Shown here piece after piece: positions 1 to 6,112 of a DNA stretch of 13,511 bases. This stretch comes from Verrucomicrobia bacterium UBA6775 (GTDB taxonomy: Bacteria > Verrucomicrobiota > Verrucomicrobiia > Limisphaerales > UBA1096): assembly GCA_002453165.1 (NCBI GenBank), contig DKGH01000194.1, positions 1 to 13,511 of the forward strand, given 5' to 3'. Below the pieces are notes generated by a model, which saw only the letters and a list, made by a program, of their open reading frames with translations, searched no databases and was not told the origin of the DNA. The stretch's first letter is position 1. The number at the start of each line of letters is the position of its first letter. The position numbers were made by a program, and so were the translations under genes.

Positions 1-1
1 T

Positions 2-25
2 GCGCAACGCTTGGCCAAGCGGTAG
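2..25 (+). CDS. Possible 3' end of an upstream gene (partial)
   Basis: Read from base 2, the first bases give A-Q-R-L-A-K-R followed by TAG at 23-25. The palindrome copy at 8-21 is read here as R-L-A-K-R, the same reading seen inside the methyltransferase and hisC genes of this window. That makes a gene tail plausible. Only seven codons are visible, so no product can be named, and a non-coding origin is equally possible. Confidence 0.25.
   Translation, partial: AQRLAKR
8..21. repeat. Iterated palindrome, perfect copy 1
   Basis: Perfect 14-bp palindrome CGCTTGGCCAAGCG, 26 bp upstream of the pseudopilin 1 start. It may lie in the tail of an upstream gene (read R-L-A-K-R). It is one of seven exact copies in the window. 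Confidence 0.9.
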
Positions 26-46
26 ATTCCCGCCGTCTTACTAAAA

Positions 47-895
47 ATGAAAACGAAACAAGGAATCCGGAAAAACGGCTTCACGCTTATCGAGTTACTG
101 GTAGTTATCGCGATTATTGCTATTTTGGCTTCATTGTTACTCCCTGCATTGGCAAAGGCCAAGGCAACTGCTTTAAAAGCGACGTGCCTTAATAACTTAA
201 AGCAAACCAGTTTAGGTTTATTCATGTATAGGGATGATAATCAAGGCAAGTATCTTCCTGGAAGAGGAGCTCAGGCAGAGAAGGCAGACAATATTGTTCA
301 AAAGTGTTTGGACCTTCCGCAGGTTGCTTTATTGCCACAATACAATTTAGCAACAAAGAAGCCCAGTGGTTATAATGAATCTAACGATCCATATACACAC
401 AGGGGGTTACAACTTAGTAAGTCTTTCGGATGCCCAGGTCTTCGCTATAATGGAAAAGTGCCAAAGGGTTACAATACTAACCCACTTTTTCCAGCTTGGG
501 AAAAACAGTATCCTCAAATGATTCTTGGGTTTCAGCATTTTGGGGGCGCAGATACATGGAGGAATTCTGGTGGTACCTTTAAATCAAGAAGTCCTGTTAA
601 CTCGGGACAAGACGGCCCGCAAATGGTTATACTCGCAGATTTAGTCGGGAAAATTGATGGCCGATGGGGAGGGGGGCGAGTAACAGCCTATGGCGGTTAT
701 CCGGCGCACGCAGATAACAAGGGATTACCATCTGGAGGAAACCAATGCTATGCTGATGGATCGGCCCGCTGGGAGCCATTTAACAAAATGTACTTCATTC
801 ACAGCTGGAATCCAGGAGGTCGCCAGTATTACATGTATCAGGAAGATCTTGGAGAAATGGAGGCGAAGGGAAGGGTCATCAAGTCACGTCTATGA
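47..895 (+). CDS. Prepilin-type cleavage/methylation domain protein (pseudopilin 1)
   Basis: This 282-residue protein has a class III (type IV pilin-like) leader. A short basic leader ends in G11, followed by F12 and the hydrophobic segment FTLIELLVVIAIIAILAS, with Glu16 at +5. This predicts cleavage after G11 by a prepilin peptidase and anchoring in the inner membrane. The C-terminal part has H221 and D237-G238 in a GGNQCYADGS context, a wider-spaced variant of the H-X9-DG motif of the other two pseudopilins here. Family knowledge: such proteins are abundant in Verrucomicrobiota and are usually tied to type II secretion or pilus-like assemblies, but individual roles are unknown. No Shine-Dalgarno sequence precedes ATG47. 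The stop overlaps the next start (ATGA, 892-895), suggesting coupled translation. Base composition is much AT-richer than the dapA-dapB genes that follow (20 G+C in 60 bases at 181-240), hinting at separate ancestry. The pilin-like call is firm; the exact role is not. Confidence 0.9.
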   Translation: MKTKQGIRKNGFTLIELLVVIAIIAILASLLLPALAKAKATALKATCLNNLKQTSLGLFMYRDDNQGKYLPGRGAQAEKADNIVQKCLDLPQVALLPQYNLATKKPSGYNESNDPYTHRGLQLSKSFGCPGLRYNGKVPKGYNTNPLFPAWEKQYPQMILGFQHFGGADTWRNSGGTFKSRSPVNSGQDGPQMVILADLVGKIDGRWGGGRVTAYGGYPAHADNKGLPSGGNQCYADGSARWEPFNKMYFIHSWNPGGRQYYMYQEDLGEMEAKGRVIKSRL

Positions 896-1320
896 GTGAA
901 AATGACTCCTCTGGCATACCTCTGAAAAATGTCGCTGCGGTTTTTGGTTTTATAATTGCCCTAGGTTTGGTGTATTGGTCATGGAACGCAAACATGGTGC
1001 AGGCACCGTTAAAACTGGATTACTATTGTCTCAGTTGCAAAAAGACAGAGAGTATTGAAGAGTTTCGCAAAGATTTTCCCTCAAATTGGAAACAGTACCC
1101 TGGAGGGGGCAGTGATTCTGTTCTATTTTGTCTTAAATGCAAAAAAGGCAGAGCTCATCCAGTTTTAGACTGCCAAAAGTGTGGGGCAGTTTTTATTCAA
1201 CACCTTTTCCCAAAATACGATGAGTATGGCGATCATTCGTGCCCTAAATGTGACGTTAAATATGGTCAGATGGCCAAGTCCAGGGGTATAGATCTCATGC
1301 CAAAGGAGTTAAATCCCTGA
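892..1320 (+). CDS. Membrane-anchored protein with four CxxC pairs (zinc-ribbon-like)
   Basis: I do not recognise this 142-residue protein as a named family. It begins with a short polar stretch and one hydrophobic segment (about residues 13-31, VAAVFGFIIALGLVYWSW), which looks like an N-terminal membrane anchor. Four CxxC pairs follow at 46-49, 80-83, 94-97 and 117-120, enough for two zinc ribbons or rubredoxin-like knuckles. The third pair has the ribbon-like context CQKCG. The positive-inside rule gives little guidance on which side of the membrane the domain lies. The gene overlaps pseudopilin 1 by ATGA, so the two are probably made together and may act together. Like its partner it is AT-rich (25 of 60 G+C at 901-960, 24 of 60 at 1141-1200). 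Metal binding is inferred from cysteine spacing alone; a disulfide or haem-free redox role cannot be excluded. Confidence 0.8.
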   Translation: MSENDSSGIPLKNVAAVFGFIIALGLVYWSWNANMVQAPLKLDYYCLSCKKTESIEEFRKDFPSNWKQYPGGGSDSVLFCLKCKKGRAHPVLDCQKCGAVFIQHLFPKYDEYGDHSCPKCDVKYGQMAKSRGIDLMPKELNP

Positions 1321-1382
1321 TTAACATTAAAATCTTTGCTGGAAAAACAGCGCGTTTTTAAAGATACTCTCTGCACTATTTG

Positions 1383-2261
1383 ATGAAATTCACCGGCACT
1401 TACACGGCACTAATTACTCCCTTCCAGCGCGGCCGCGTCGACGAAGCGGCGTTTAAAAATCTCGTCAGGGAACAAATCCGAGGTGGCGTGGACGGCATCG
1501 TCCCAACCGGTACCACCGGCGAGTCGCCCACGCTAGAATTTAACGAGCACATCCGTGTGATCGAGCTCGCCGTGCAGACAGCCAAGGGCAAAATTAAGGT
1601 GCTCGCCGGCACCGGCGCTAATTCCACTGCCGAGGCAATCGAATTGACTCAGGCCGCCGAGGCGGTCGGCGCGGACGGCTCTCTGCTGGTTGCTCCCTAT
1701 TACAATAAGCCGTCGCAGGAGGGGTTGTTTCAACATTTCAAAAAAATCGGCAAGGCCACCAAGCTGCCGATCGTGCTCTACAGCATCCCCGGCCGCTGCA
1801 ACATTGCGATTGAGGTCGCGACCGTGACGCGCTTGGCCAAGGCCTGCAAAAACATCGTCGGCATCAAGGAGGCCGGTGGGGATGCGGATCGTGTCAGCCA
1901 GTTGCGCCAAGCGCTTGGCCAAGCGTTCAGCATCCTGAGTGGCGACGATGCACTGACGCTGCCGTTCATGTCGGTGGGCGCGGAAGGCGTGATCAGTGTG
2001 GCCTCAAACATTATCCCCCGGCAGTTGTCGCGCATGGTGAATTCCTATGCCACCGGAAAGACCGCCGCCGCGCTGAAACTGCATCAGCAGTATTACCCGA
2101 TGTTTCGGGACCTTTTCATTGAGACCAATCCAGTGCCGGCTAAGGCCGCACTCGCGATGCAGGGCAAGTGCGCGGAAGAATATCGTCTGCCACTTTTCAA
2201 AATGTCGGCCGATAACCGGAAGCGCTTGGCCAAGACGCTGAAGTCCTGCGGTGTCATCTAA
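1383..2261 (+). CDS. dapA: 4-hydroxy-tetrahydrodipicolinate synthase
   Basis: DapA condenses pyruvate with aspartate semialdehyde in the first committed step to diaminopimelate and lysine, in the cytoplasm. The 292-residue TIM-barrel protein has the expected length. Visible family residues are T44-T45 in GTTGESPTL, Y107 in APYYNKPSQEG, Y133 and R138 in LYSIPGR, and the Schiff-base lysine K162 in VGIKEAGG. The ATG at 1383 gives M-K-F-T-G-T-Y, the usual family start; a TTG immediately upstream at 1380 is in frame but less likely. No Shine-Dalgarno sequence is evident. dapB follows after 9 bp, so the two are surely cotranscribed. Copies of the iterated palindrome lie inside the gene at 1912-1925 (exact, read A-L-G-Q-A), 1830-1843 and 2223-2236 (imperfect, read R-L-A-K). 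The residue spacing from the lysine to the SGDD segment looks normal, so the palindrome seems to have replaced sequence rather than added to it. Confidence 0.97.
   Translation: MKFTGTYTALITPFQRGRVDEAAFKNLVREQIRGGVDGIVPTGTTGESPTLEFNEHIRVIELAVQTAKGKIKVLAGTGANSTAEAIELTQAAEAVGADGSLLVAPYYNKPSQEGLFQHFKKIGKATKLPIVLYSIPGRCNIAIEVATVTRLAKACKNIVGIKEAGGDADRVSQLRQALGQAFSILSGDDALTLPFMSVGAEGVISVASNIIPRQLSRMVNSYATGKTAAALKLHQQYYPMFRDLFIETNPVPAKAALAMQGKCAEEYRLPLFKMSADNRKRLAKTLKSCGVI
1830..1843. repeat. Iterated palindrome, imperfect copy
   Basis: CGCTTGGCCAAG followed by GC instead of CG, two mismatches at the right end. It lies in dapA and is read R-L-A-K. Confidence 0.7.
1912..1925. repeat. Iterated palindrome, perfect copy 2
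   Basis: Perfect CGCTTGGCCAAGCG inside dapA, read A-L-G-Q-A. It is preceded by CCAAG at 1907-1911, so 1907-1925 reads as one and a half 12-bp units (CCAAGCGCTTGGCCAAGCG). Confidence 0.95.
2223..2236. repeat. Iterated palindrome, imperfect copy
   Basis: CGCTTGGCCAAG followed by AC instead of CG, near the 3' end of dapA, read R-L-A-K-T. The preceding bases extend the palindromic run to AAGCGCTTGGCCAAG at 2220-2234. Confidence 0.75.
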
Positions 2262-2270
2262 TAAGCGAAC

Positions 2271-3005
2271 ATGACCAGAGTCATCATCAACGGATCGAAA
2301 GGGCGAATGGGGCAGGCACTGCTGAGTTGCGGCGAGGCCAATCCCGACATTGAGATCGCGGCCGGCATTGATGTTGGCGACAGCCTTGCCGACGTGATCG
2401 CCGGGAGTGACGCCGTCATCGAATTCAGCTTTCACGAAATCACCCGCTCGGTGGCCGAGTTGTGTGCCGAGCACAAAAAGGCACTCGTCATCGGCACCAC
2501 CGGCCACGCTGCCGAAGACAAGGAGGCAATCCTTAGGCTGCAGTCGGAGATTCCGATCGTGTTGGCGTCCAACTTTTCCACCGGGGTGAACACCCTTTTT
2601 TGGCTGACCCGCAAGGCGACCGAGGTACTCGGCACCGACTTTGATCTCGAGGTCGTCGAGATGCATCATCGCCTGAAAAAGGACGCCCCCAGCGGTACGG
2701 CGGCCACGCTCTCTGAAATCCTCGCCGAGGTGCGACAGATCTCACTTCAGAAAGAGCTTCGCCATGGCCGTGAAGGCATCGTTGGTGAACGCACCGACTC
2801 CGAGATTGGCATGCACTCCCTCCGCGGCGGCGATGTCGTCGGCGATCACACCGTGGTCTACGCCGGGAACGGCGAGCGACTCGAACTCACCCACAAGGCC
2901 GCGAGCCGAAACACCTTCGCCAACGGCGCCCTTCGTGCCGCCATCTGGGCCTGCATCCAGTCCCCCGGCCTCTACAACATGGAAAACGTCCTCGGCCTCG
3001 AATAG
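2271..3005 (+). CDS. dapB: 4-hydroxy-tetrahydrodipicolinate reductase
   Basis: DapB reduces the DapA product with NAD(P)H to tetrahydrodipicolinate, the next step of the diaminopimelate/lysine pathway. The 244-residue protein carries an N-terminal nucleotide-binding loop (GSKGRMGQ, residues 8-15), IGTTGH (74-79) and SNFSTGVNT (100-108). The family active-site block is EMHHRLKKDAPSGTA (130-144), with H132-H133 and K136 matching the catalytic histidine pair and lysine of E. coli DapB. LRGGDVVGDHTV (184-195) is the family's C-terminal signature. It is about 30 residues shorter than the E. coli enzyme, within the range known for short DapB forms. ATG2271 is 9 bp downstream of the dapA stop, with no Shine-Dalgarno sequence. 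The protein appears intact, and no palindrome copy lies within it. Confidence 0.97.
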   Translation: MTRVIINGSKGRMGQALLSCGEANPDIEIAAGIDVGDSLADVIAGSDAVIEFSFHEITRSVAELCAEHKKALVIGTTGHAAEDKEAILRLQSEIPIVLASNFSTGVNTLFWLTRKATEVLGTDFDLEVVEMHHRLKKDAPSGTAATLSEILAEVRQISLQKELRHGREGIVGERTDSEIGMHSLRGGDVVGDHTVVYAGNGERLELTHKAASRNTFANGALRAAIWACIQSPGLYNMENVLGLE

Positions 3006-3103
3006 GTTAATTATTGCGGTAATTCTCTTTCTTCTGATTTTTTCCATTACTACCTGTTTTTGGGGAGAGTGGAAGTTCGGTTGCGAACTCTCGAGTAATC
3101 CCT

Positions 3104-3117
3104 CACTTGGCCAAGCG
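3104..3117. repeat. Iterated palindrome, one mismatch, intergenic
   Basis: CACTTGGCCAAGCG, one mismatch from the consensus, continuing as CTT to give CTTGGCCAAGCGCTT at 3106-3120. It lies about 100 bp after dapB and 105 bp before miaE. Confidence 0.85.
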
Positions 3118-3134
3118 CTTGACTTAGCTAAAAT
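3107..3134 (+). promoter_or_regulatory. Possible sigma-70-like promoter for miaE
   Basis: TTGGCC at 3107-3112 (4 of 6 to TTGACA) and TAAAAT at 3129-3134 (5 of 6 to TATAAT) are separated by 16 bp, about 88 bp before the miaE start. The -35-like hexamer is part of the palindrome copy. The match is modest and this is inference only. Confidence 0.3.
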
Positions 3135-3221
3135 CGAGACAGGGTAGACAGGTGGGAGGATTCTGTTTTTGAAACTTCGCGCTCCCCGTCGTTTAGTCAA
3201 GTTGGTAGGCTGCCGCCGCCG

Positions 3222-3809
3222 ATGAAATTTTCCCTCGATCTAACCGTGGCCACGCCTCCTGAGTGGGTGGATGCGGTCATGGCGAATGTACCTGCTTTTC
3301 TGCAGGATCACGCGGACTGTGAGCGGAAGGCGTCGGCCATGGCGATGAGTCTTGTAGCCAAGTACCCGGATCGGCTTGAGATCATCCCGGAACTCATCGC
3401 AACCGGAGTGGAGGAGTTGGAGCATTTTCAGCAGGTCTACGCGGTCATGCGCGAGCGTGGCATTCCTCTTGCCAAAGAAATTGAGACGGACCCGTACATC
3501 AAATCGTTGATGGCGCTGATTCACAGCGACTCAGAACGGCGTTTTCTTGATCGGTTGTTGTTGGCGTCCATCATCGAGTGCCGCGGTGCCGAGCGGTTTC
3601 GGCTGGTTTCACAGGCGATGACCGATGACGAGCAGTTGAGGAGGTTTTATCACAATCTTTGGGTGTCCGAGGCCAAGCACGGCCACATCTTCGTGAAGAT
3701 GGCCCTGGAATATTTTGAAAAGGAACACGTCTACGAGCGTCTTAGTTTTCTCAATGATGAAGAGGGTAAAATAGTCGCCGGCCTGGAATTCCGCCCCGCG
3801 CTACATTAA
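3222..3809 (+). CDS. miaE: tRNA-(ms2io6A)-hydroxylase MiaE
   Basis: MiaE is an O2-dependent non-haem diiron enzyme that hydroxylates the isopentenyl group of ms2i6A37 in tRNAs reading UNN codons. The 195-residue protein fits the family length. The diiron ligand pattern of the ferritin-like four-helix bundle is complete: E34, E65-x-x-H68 (in GVEELEHF), E119 (in SIIECRGAE) and E150-x-x-H153 (in SEAKHGH). Family knowledge implies that miaA and miaB, which make the substrate, should be elsewhere in the genome, and that the organism sees oxygen. ATG3222 has no obvious Shine-Dalgarno sequence. A possible promoter lies about 90 bp upstream. The Gfo/Idh/MocA gene starts 10 bp after the stop, so cotranscription is likely, though no functional link between the two is apparent. 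Confidence 0.93.
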   Translation: MKFSLDLTVATPPEWVDAVMANVPAFLQDHADCERKASAMAMSLVAKYPDRLEIIPELIATGVEELEHFQQVYAVMRERGIPLAKEIETDPYIKSLMALIHSDSERRFLDRLLLASIIECRGAERFRLVSQAMTDDEQLRRFYHNLWVSEAKHGHIFVKMALEYFEKEHVYERLSFLNDEEGKIVAGLEFRPALH

Positions 3810-3819
3810 CGATTTTTTT

Positions 3820-5178
3820 ATGAACACAAAAACGAACAAACTTAAGATGAACCGCCGCCGTTTTCTCGGGGCAAGTGCCGTAGCCACGATGGGCTTTCAG
3901 GTGGTGCCAAGTCGTGTGTTTGGCGCGAACAGCCGGTTGGCAGTTGCCGGGATCGGTGCCGGGGGCAAGGGCCGTGCGGACATCACCGGCGCGGCCAAGG
4001 CTGGTGCGGACATCGTTGCGTTGTGCGACGTCGACGACGATCGCGGCGAAAACATGTTCAAGGCGCATCCCAAGGCCAAGCGGTTCAAGGATTTTCGCGT
4101 GATGCTGGAGAAGATGGGAAAGAGCATCGATGCCTGCACGATCTCCACACCGGATCATACGCACGCGGTGGCCACGTCTCTGGCGATGAAGATGGGCAAG
4201 CATTGCTACACACAGAAACCGCTAACGCACAATGTGTACGAGGCGCGGCACTTGACCAAGCTGGCTGCGGAGACCGGTGTTGCCACGCAGATGGGCAATC
4301 AGGCCCATGCGGGGGAGCCGATCCGCCGGGCGGTCGAATTGATACAGGCCGGGGTCATTGGCAACGTCACCGAGGCGCACATTTGGACCAATCGCCCGAT
4401 CTGGCCGCAGGGCATGAAGGTGCGCCCGGCCAAGGCGGATATACCCAAGGGCTTAGACTGGGACAATTGGCTTGGTCCGGCTCCATTCCGCGAATACGGC
4501 AAGGGCTACGTTCCGTTTGCGTGGCGTGGTTGGTGGGATTTTGGCACCGGCGCACTAGGCGACATGGCCTGCCACATCATGGACATGGCCTGGTGGAGTC
4601 TTGAGTTGGGCGCGCCGAGCAGTGTCAAGGCACAGCACGGCGGAAATTCGACCGAGAGTGCACCGAACTGGGCGGTCATCGATTACCAATTTGGCTATCG
4701 CGGCAAGCGGCCACCGGTGAAACTTGTCTGGTACGACGGAATGAAGAACGGCTTACAAAACGGACCGTCTCTGGAGACAACCGATGGCATCAAAATGGTC
4801 AAAAAGGGCAAGGGTGCATTCGGCTCGGTATTAATCGGCGACAAGGGGCGGATGTTTTTCAACCGCCGCTCCACCAAATGGATGATCACCGGTCGCGATG
4901 AGGACGAGGTCAAACAGATCGAAGCTGAGACAAAAAAAACCATCCCGCGGACTAAGGACAACTACGCCGAGTGGGTGGATGCCGCCACCGACAAGGGCCA
5001 CAAGCCGCTCAGCCGTTTTGAGATCGCGGGCCCGTTCACCGAAATGGTGCTGCTCGGCAACCTTGCCATCCGCGCCGGCGAAGAGGTTAAGTGGGACGCC
5101 AAAGAATTGCGCTCCACCAATAGCGAGAAGGCCAACCGCTACGTCCGGGCCGAATACCGCAAAGGCTGGAAACTGTGA
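3820..5178 (+). CDS. Tat-exported Gfo/Idh/MocA family oxidoreductase
   Basis: This 452-residue NAD(P)-dependent oxidoreductase probably acts on a sugar or sugar-derived substrate in the periplasm. The N-terminus has a twin-arginine motif, NRRRFLGA (residues 11-18), and a hydrophobic stretch to about residue 36, predicting Tat export of the folded, cofactor-loaded protein. The Rossmann fold follows: GIGAGGKG (44-51) and an acidic LCDVDDD (68-74) for NAD ribose binding. The catalytic EKP of the family is QKP here (132-134), as I recall is common in exported verrucomicrobial and planctomycetal members. GLDWDNWLGP (211-220) and GDMACHIMD (247-255) are subgroup signatures. ATG3820 gives a leader of ten residues before the twin arginines; ATG3847 (M-N-R-R-R) is an alternative start. 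Substrate cannot be told from sequence. An exact palindrome copy lies 6 bp after the stop. Confidence 0.93.
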   Translation: MNTKTNKLKMNRRRFLGASAVATMGFQVVPSRVFGANSRLAVAGIGAGGKGRADITGAAKAGADIVALCDVDDDRGENMFKAHPKAKRFKDFRVMLEKMGKSIDACTISTPDHTHAVATSLAMKMGKHCYTQKPLTHNVYEARHLTKLAAETGVATQMGNQAHAGEPIRRAVELIQAGVIGNVTEAHIWTNRPIWPQGMKVRPAKADIPKGLDWDNWLGPAPFREYGKGYVPFAWRGWWDFGTGALGDMACHIMDMAWWSLELGAPSSVKAQHGGNSTESAPNWAVIDYQFGYRGKRPPVKLVWYDGMKNGLQNGPSLETTDGIKMVKKGKGAFGSVLIGDKGRMFFNRRSTKWMITGRDEDEVKQIEAETKKTIPRTKDNYAEWVDAATDKGHKPLSRFEIAGPFTEMVLLGNLAIRAGEEVKWDAKELRSTNSEKANRYVRAEYRKGWKL

Positions 5179-5183
5179 CCAAC

Positions 5184-5197
5184 CGCTTGGCCAAGCG
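5184..5197. repeat. Iterated palindrome, perfect copy 3, intergenic
   Basis: Perfect CGCTTGGCCAAGCG starting 6 bp after the oxidoreductase stop and ending 48 bp before the pseudopilin 2 start. No T run follows, so it does not look like a rho-independent terminator. Confidence 0.95.
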
Positions 5198-5245
5198 CCG
5201 AATCGGGCGTTGACGGTTCAATTGATGATGTGCAGCCTTAGCCGC

Positions 5246-6112
5246 ATGGAACACCCAATGGAACCCACTCCCAGTCGGGCGTTCACGTTGATCGAGTTAC
5301 TGGTGGTCATCGCGATCATTGCCATACTCGCCGGGCTGCTTTTGCCGGCTCTGGCCAAGGCCAAGACCAAGGCGCATGGCATCTCCTGCATGAACAACTC
5401 CAAGCAGTTGATGCTGGCTTGGCGCATGTACGCCGGGGATAACGACGATGGCTTGGTTTCGGCCAAGGAGGGGATGCGAACCGGCCGCAGTTGGGCCGGG
5501 CCACGTTGGGTGTTCGGCTGGCTCGACCTGCCGATAAGTGGCGCGGACGACGTGCTGCCGGAGATAGCCATTCAGACGAGTCCGCTATGGAATTACAGCG
5601 GCAAGTCCACCCAGATTTGGCGTTGCCCGGCCGACACGACGACCGGCAAGTGGAAGGGCAGGGTCTATCCCCGCGTGCGGAGCATGTCCATGCAATGCTG
5701 GATGGGTGGCCCCGGTTGGGGCGGCGCCGGCATGGGCTCGCGCCAACCGGATCGCGGGCCGTACAGGGTTTTCCTGAAGATGCACCAAATCATCGGCCCG
5801 TCGCCATCCGAGGCGATGGTGCTGCTCGACGAGCGGGAGGATAGCATTAACGACGGCTACTTCGCGGTGGACATGACCGGTTTTCCAAAAAATCCGAAGG
5901 CGATGAAACTGGTCGACTATCCCGCCTCGTACCACAATAACGCCGCTGGGATCGCCTTTGCCGATGGGCATTCGGAAATTCACAAATGGATCGACCCACG
6001 AACTGTTCCGCCGCTGACAAAAGGGCGGGAATTAAAACTCAACGTCTCCACACCGGAAAACCCGGACATGATATGGATGCAAGAACACAGCAGCAACCTT
6101 GTCAAACAATGA
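5246..6112 (+). CDS. Prepilin-type cleavage/methylation protein with H-X9-DG (pseudopilin 2)
   Basis: This pseudopilin is 288 residues long from ATG5246. The reading frame is open far upstream through the oxidoreductase gene, but the real start must lie just before the leader: ATG5246 gives a 12-residue leader and ATG5258 gives 8; ATG5225 and ATG5228 are less likely. The leader ends S-R-A, then F13-T-L-I-E17, so the residue before the cut is Ala rather than the classic Gly. The hydrophobic helix runs to about residue 36, followed by KAKTKAHGISCMNNSKQLMLAW, the usual pseudopilin continuation. The H-X9-DG motif is exact at H230...D240-G241. Family knowledge: membrane-anchored, processed by prepilin peptidase and part of a secretion or pilus-like structure; the specific role is unknown. 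Its stop overlaps the next start by ATGA (6109-6112), so it is translationally coupled to an exported phosphoesterase. Confidence 0.92.
   Translation: MEHPMEPTPSRAFTLIELLVVIAIIAILAGLLLPALAKAKTKAHGISCMNNSKQLMLAWRMYAGDNDDGLVSAKEGMRTGRSWAGPRWVFGWLDLPISGADDVLPEIAIQTSPLWNYSGKSTQIWRCPADTTTGKWKGRVYPRVRSMSMQCWMGGPGWGGAGMGSRQPDRGPYRVFLKMHQIIGPSPSEAMVLLDEREDSINDGYFAVDMTGFPKNPKAMKLVDYPASYHNNAAGIAFADGHSEIHKWIDPRTVPPLTKGRELKLNVSTPENPDMIWMQEHSSNLVKQ

Larger units (their letters stand above)
3006..3221 (+). other. Intergenic region between dapB and miaE
   Basis: These 216 bp contain no gene with a standard start. One frame, ending at TAG 3145-3147, runs from the dapB end through a hydrophobic stretch with two cysteines (3007-3093), but it has no ATG, GTG or TTG after the dapB stop. 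The region also holds a one-mismatch palindrome copy at 3104-3117 and a possible promoter at 3107-3134. Confidence 0.5.

Noticed and set aside
12..46. tRNA-like stretch (GCCAAGCGGTAGA resembles a D-arm)
   Set aside because: No acceptor, anticodon or T-arm can be paired with it; the resemblance comes from the palindrome.
2004..2669. Minus-strand open frame across dapA-dapB
   Set aside because: It lies wholly opposite two genes with complete active sites and shows no recognisable motifs.
3007..3147. Possible small hydrophobic cysteine-containing peptide after dapB
   Set aside because: The frame is open and begins with a membrane-like stretch, but has no ATG, GTG or TTG after the dapB stop, and its second half includes the palindrome. 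It is more likely non-coding.
5184..5197. Palindrome as rho-independent terminator after the oxidoreductase gene
   Set aside because: No T run follows, and identical copies occur inside coding regions, so termination is not a general function.
4898..5245. Long N-terminal extension of pseudopilin 2 into the oxidoreductase gene
   Set aside because: The residues read there are an out-of-frame shadow of the oxidoreductase C-terminus (arginine- and serine-rich, without a fold). The leader peptide sets the start near 5246-5258.
5986..6108. Extended start of the phosphoesterase upstream of 6109
   Set aside because: This stretch shadows the pseudopilin 2 C-terminus; the signal peptide begins exactly at ATG6109.
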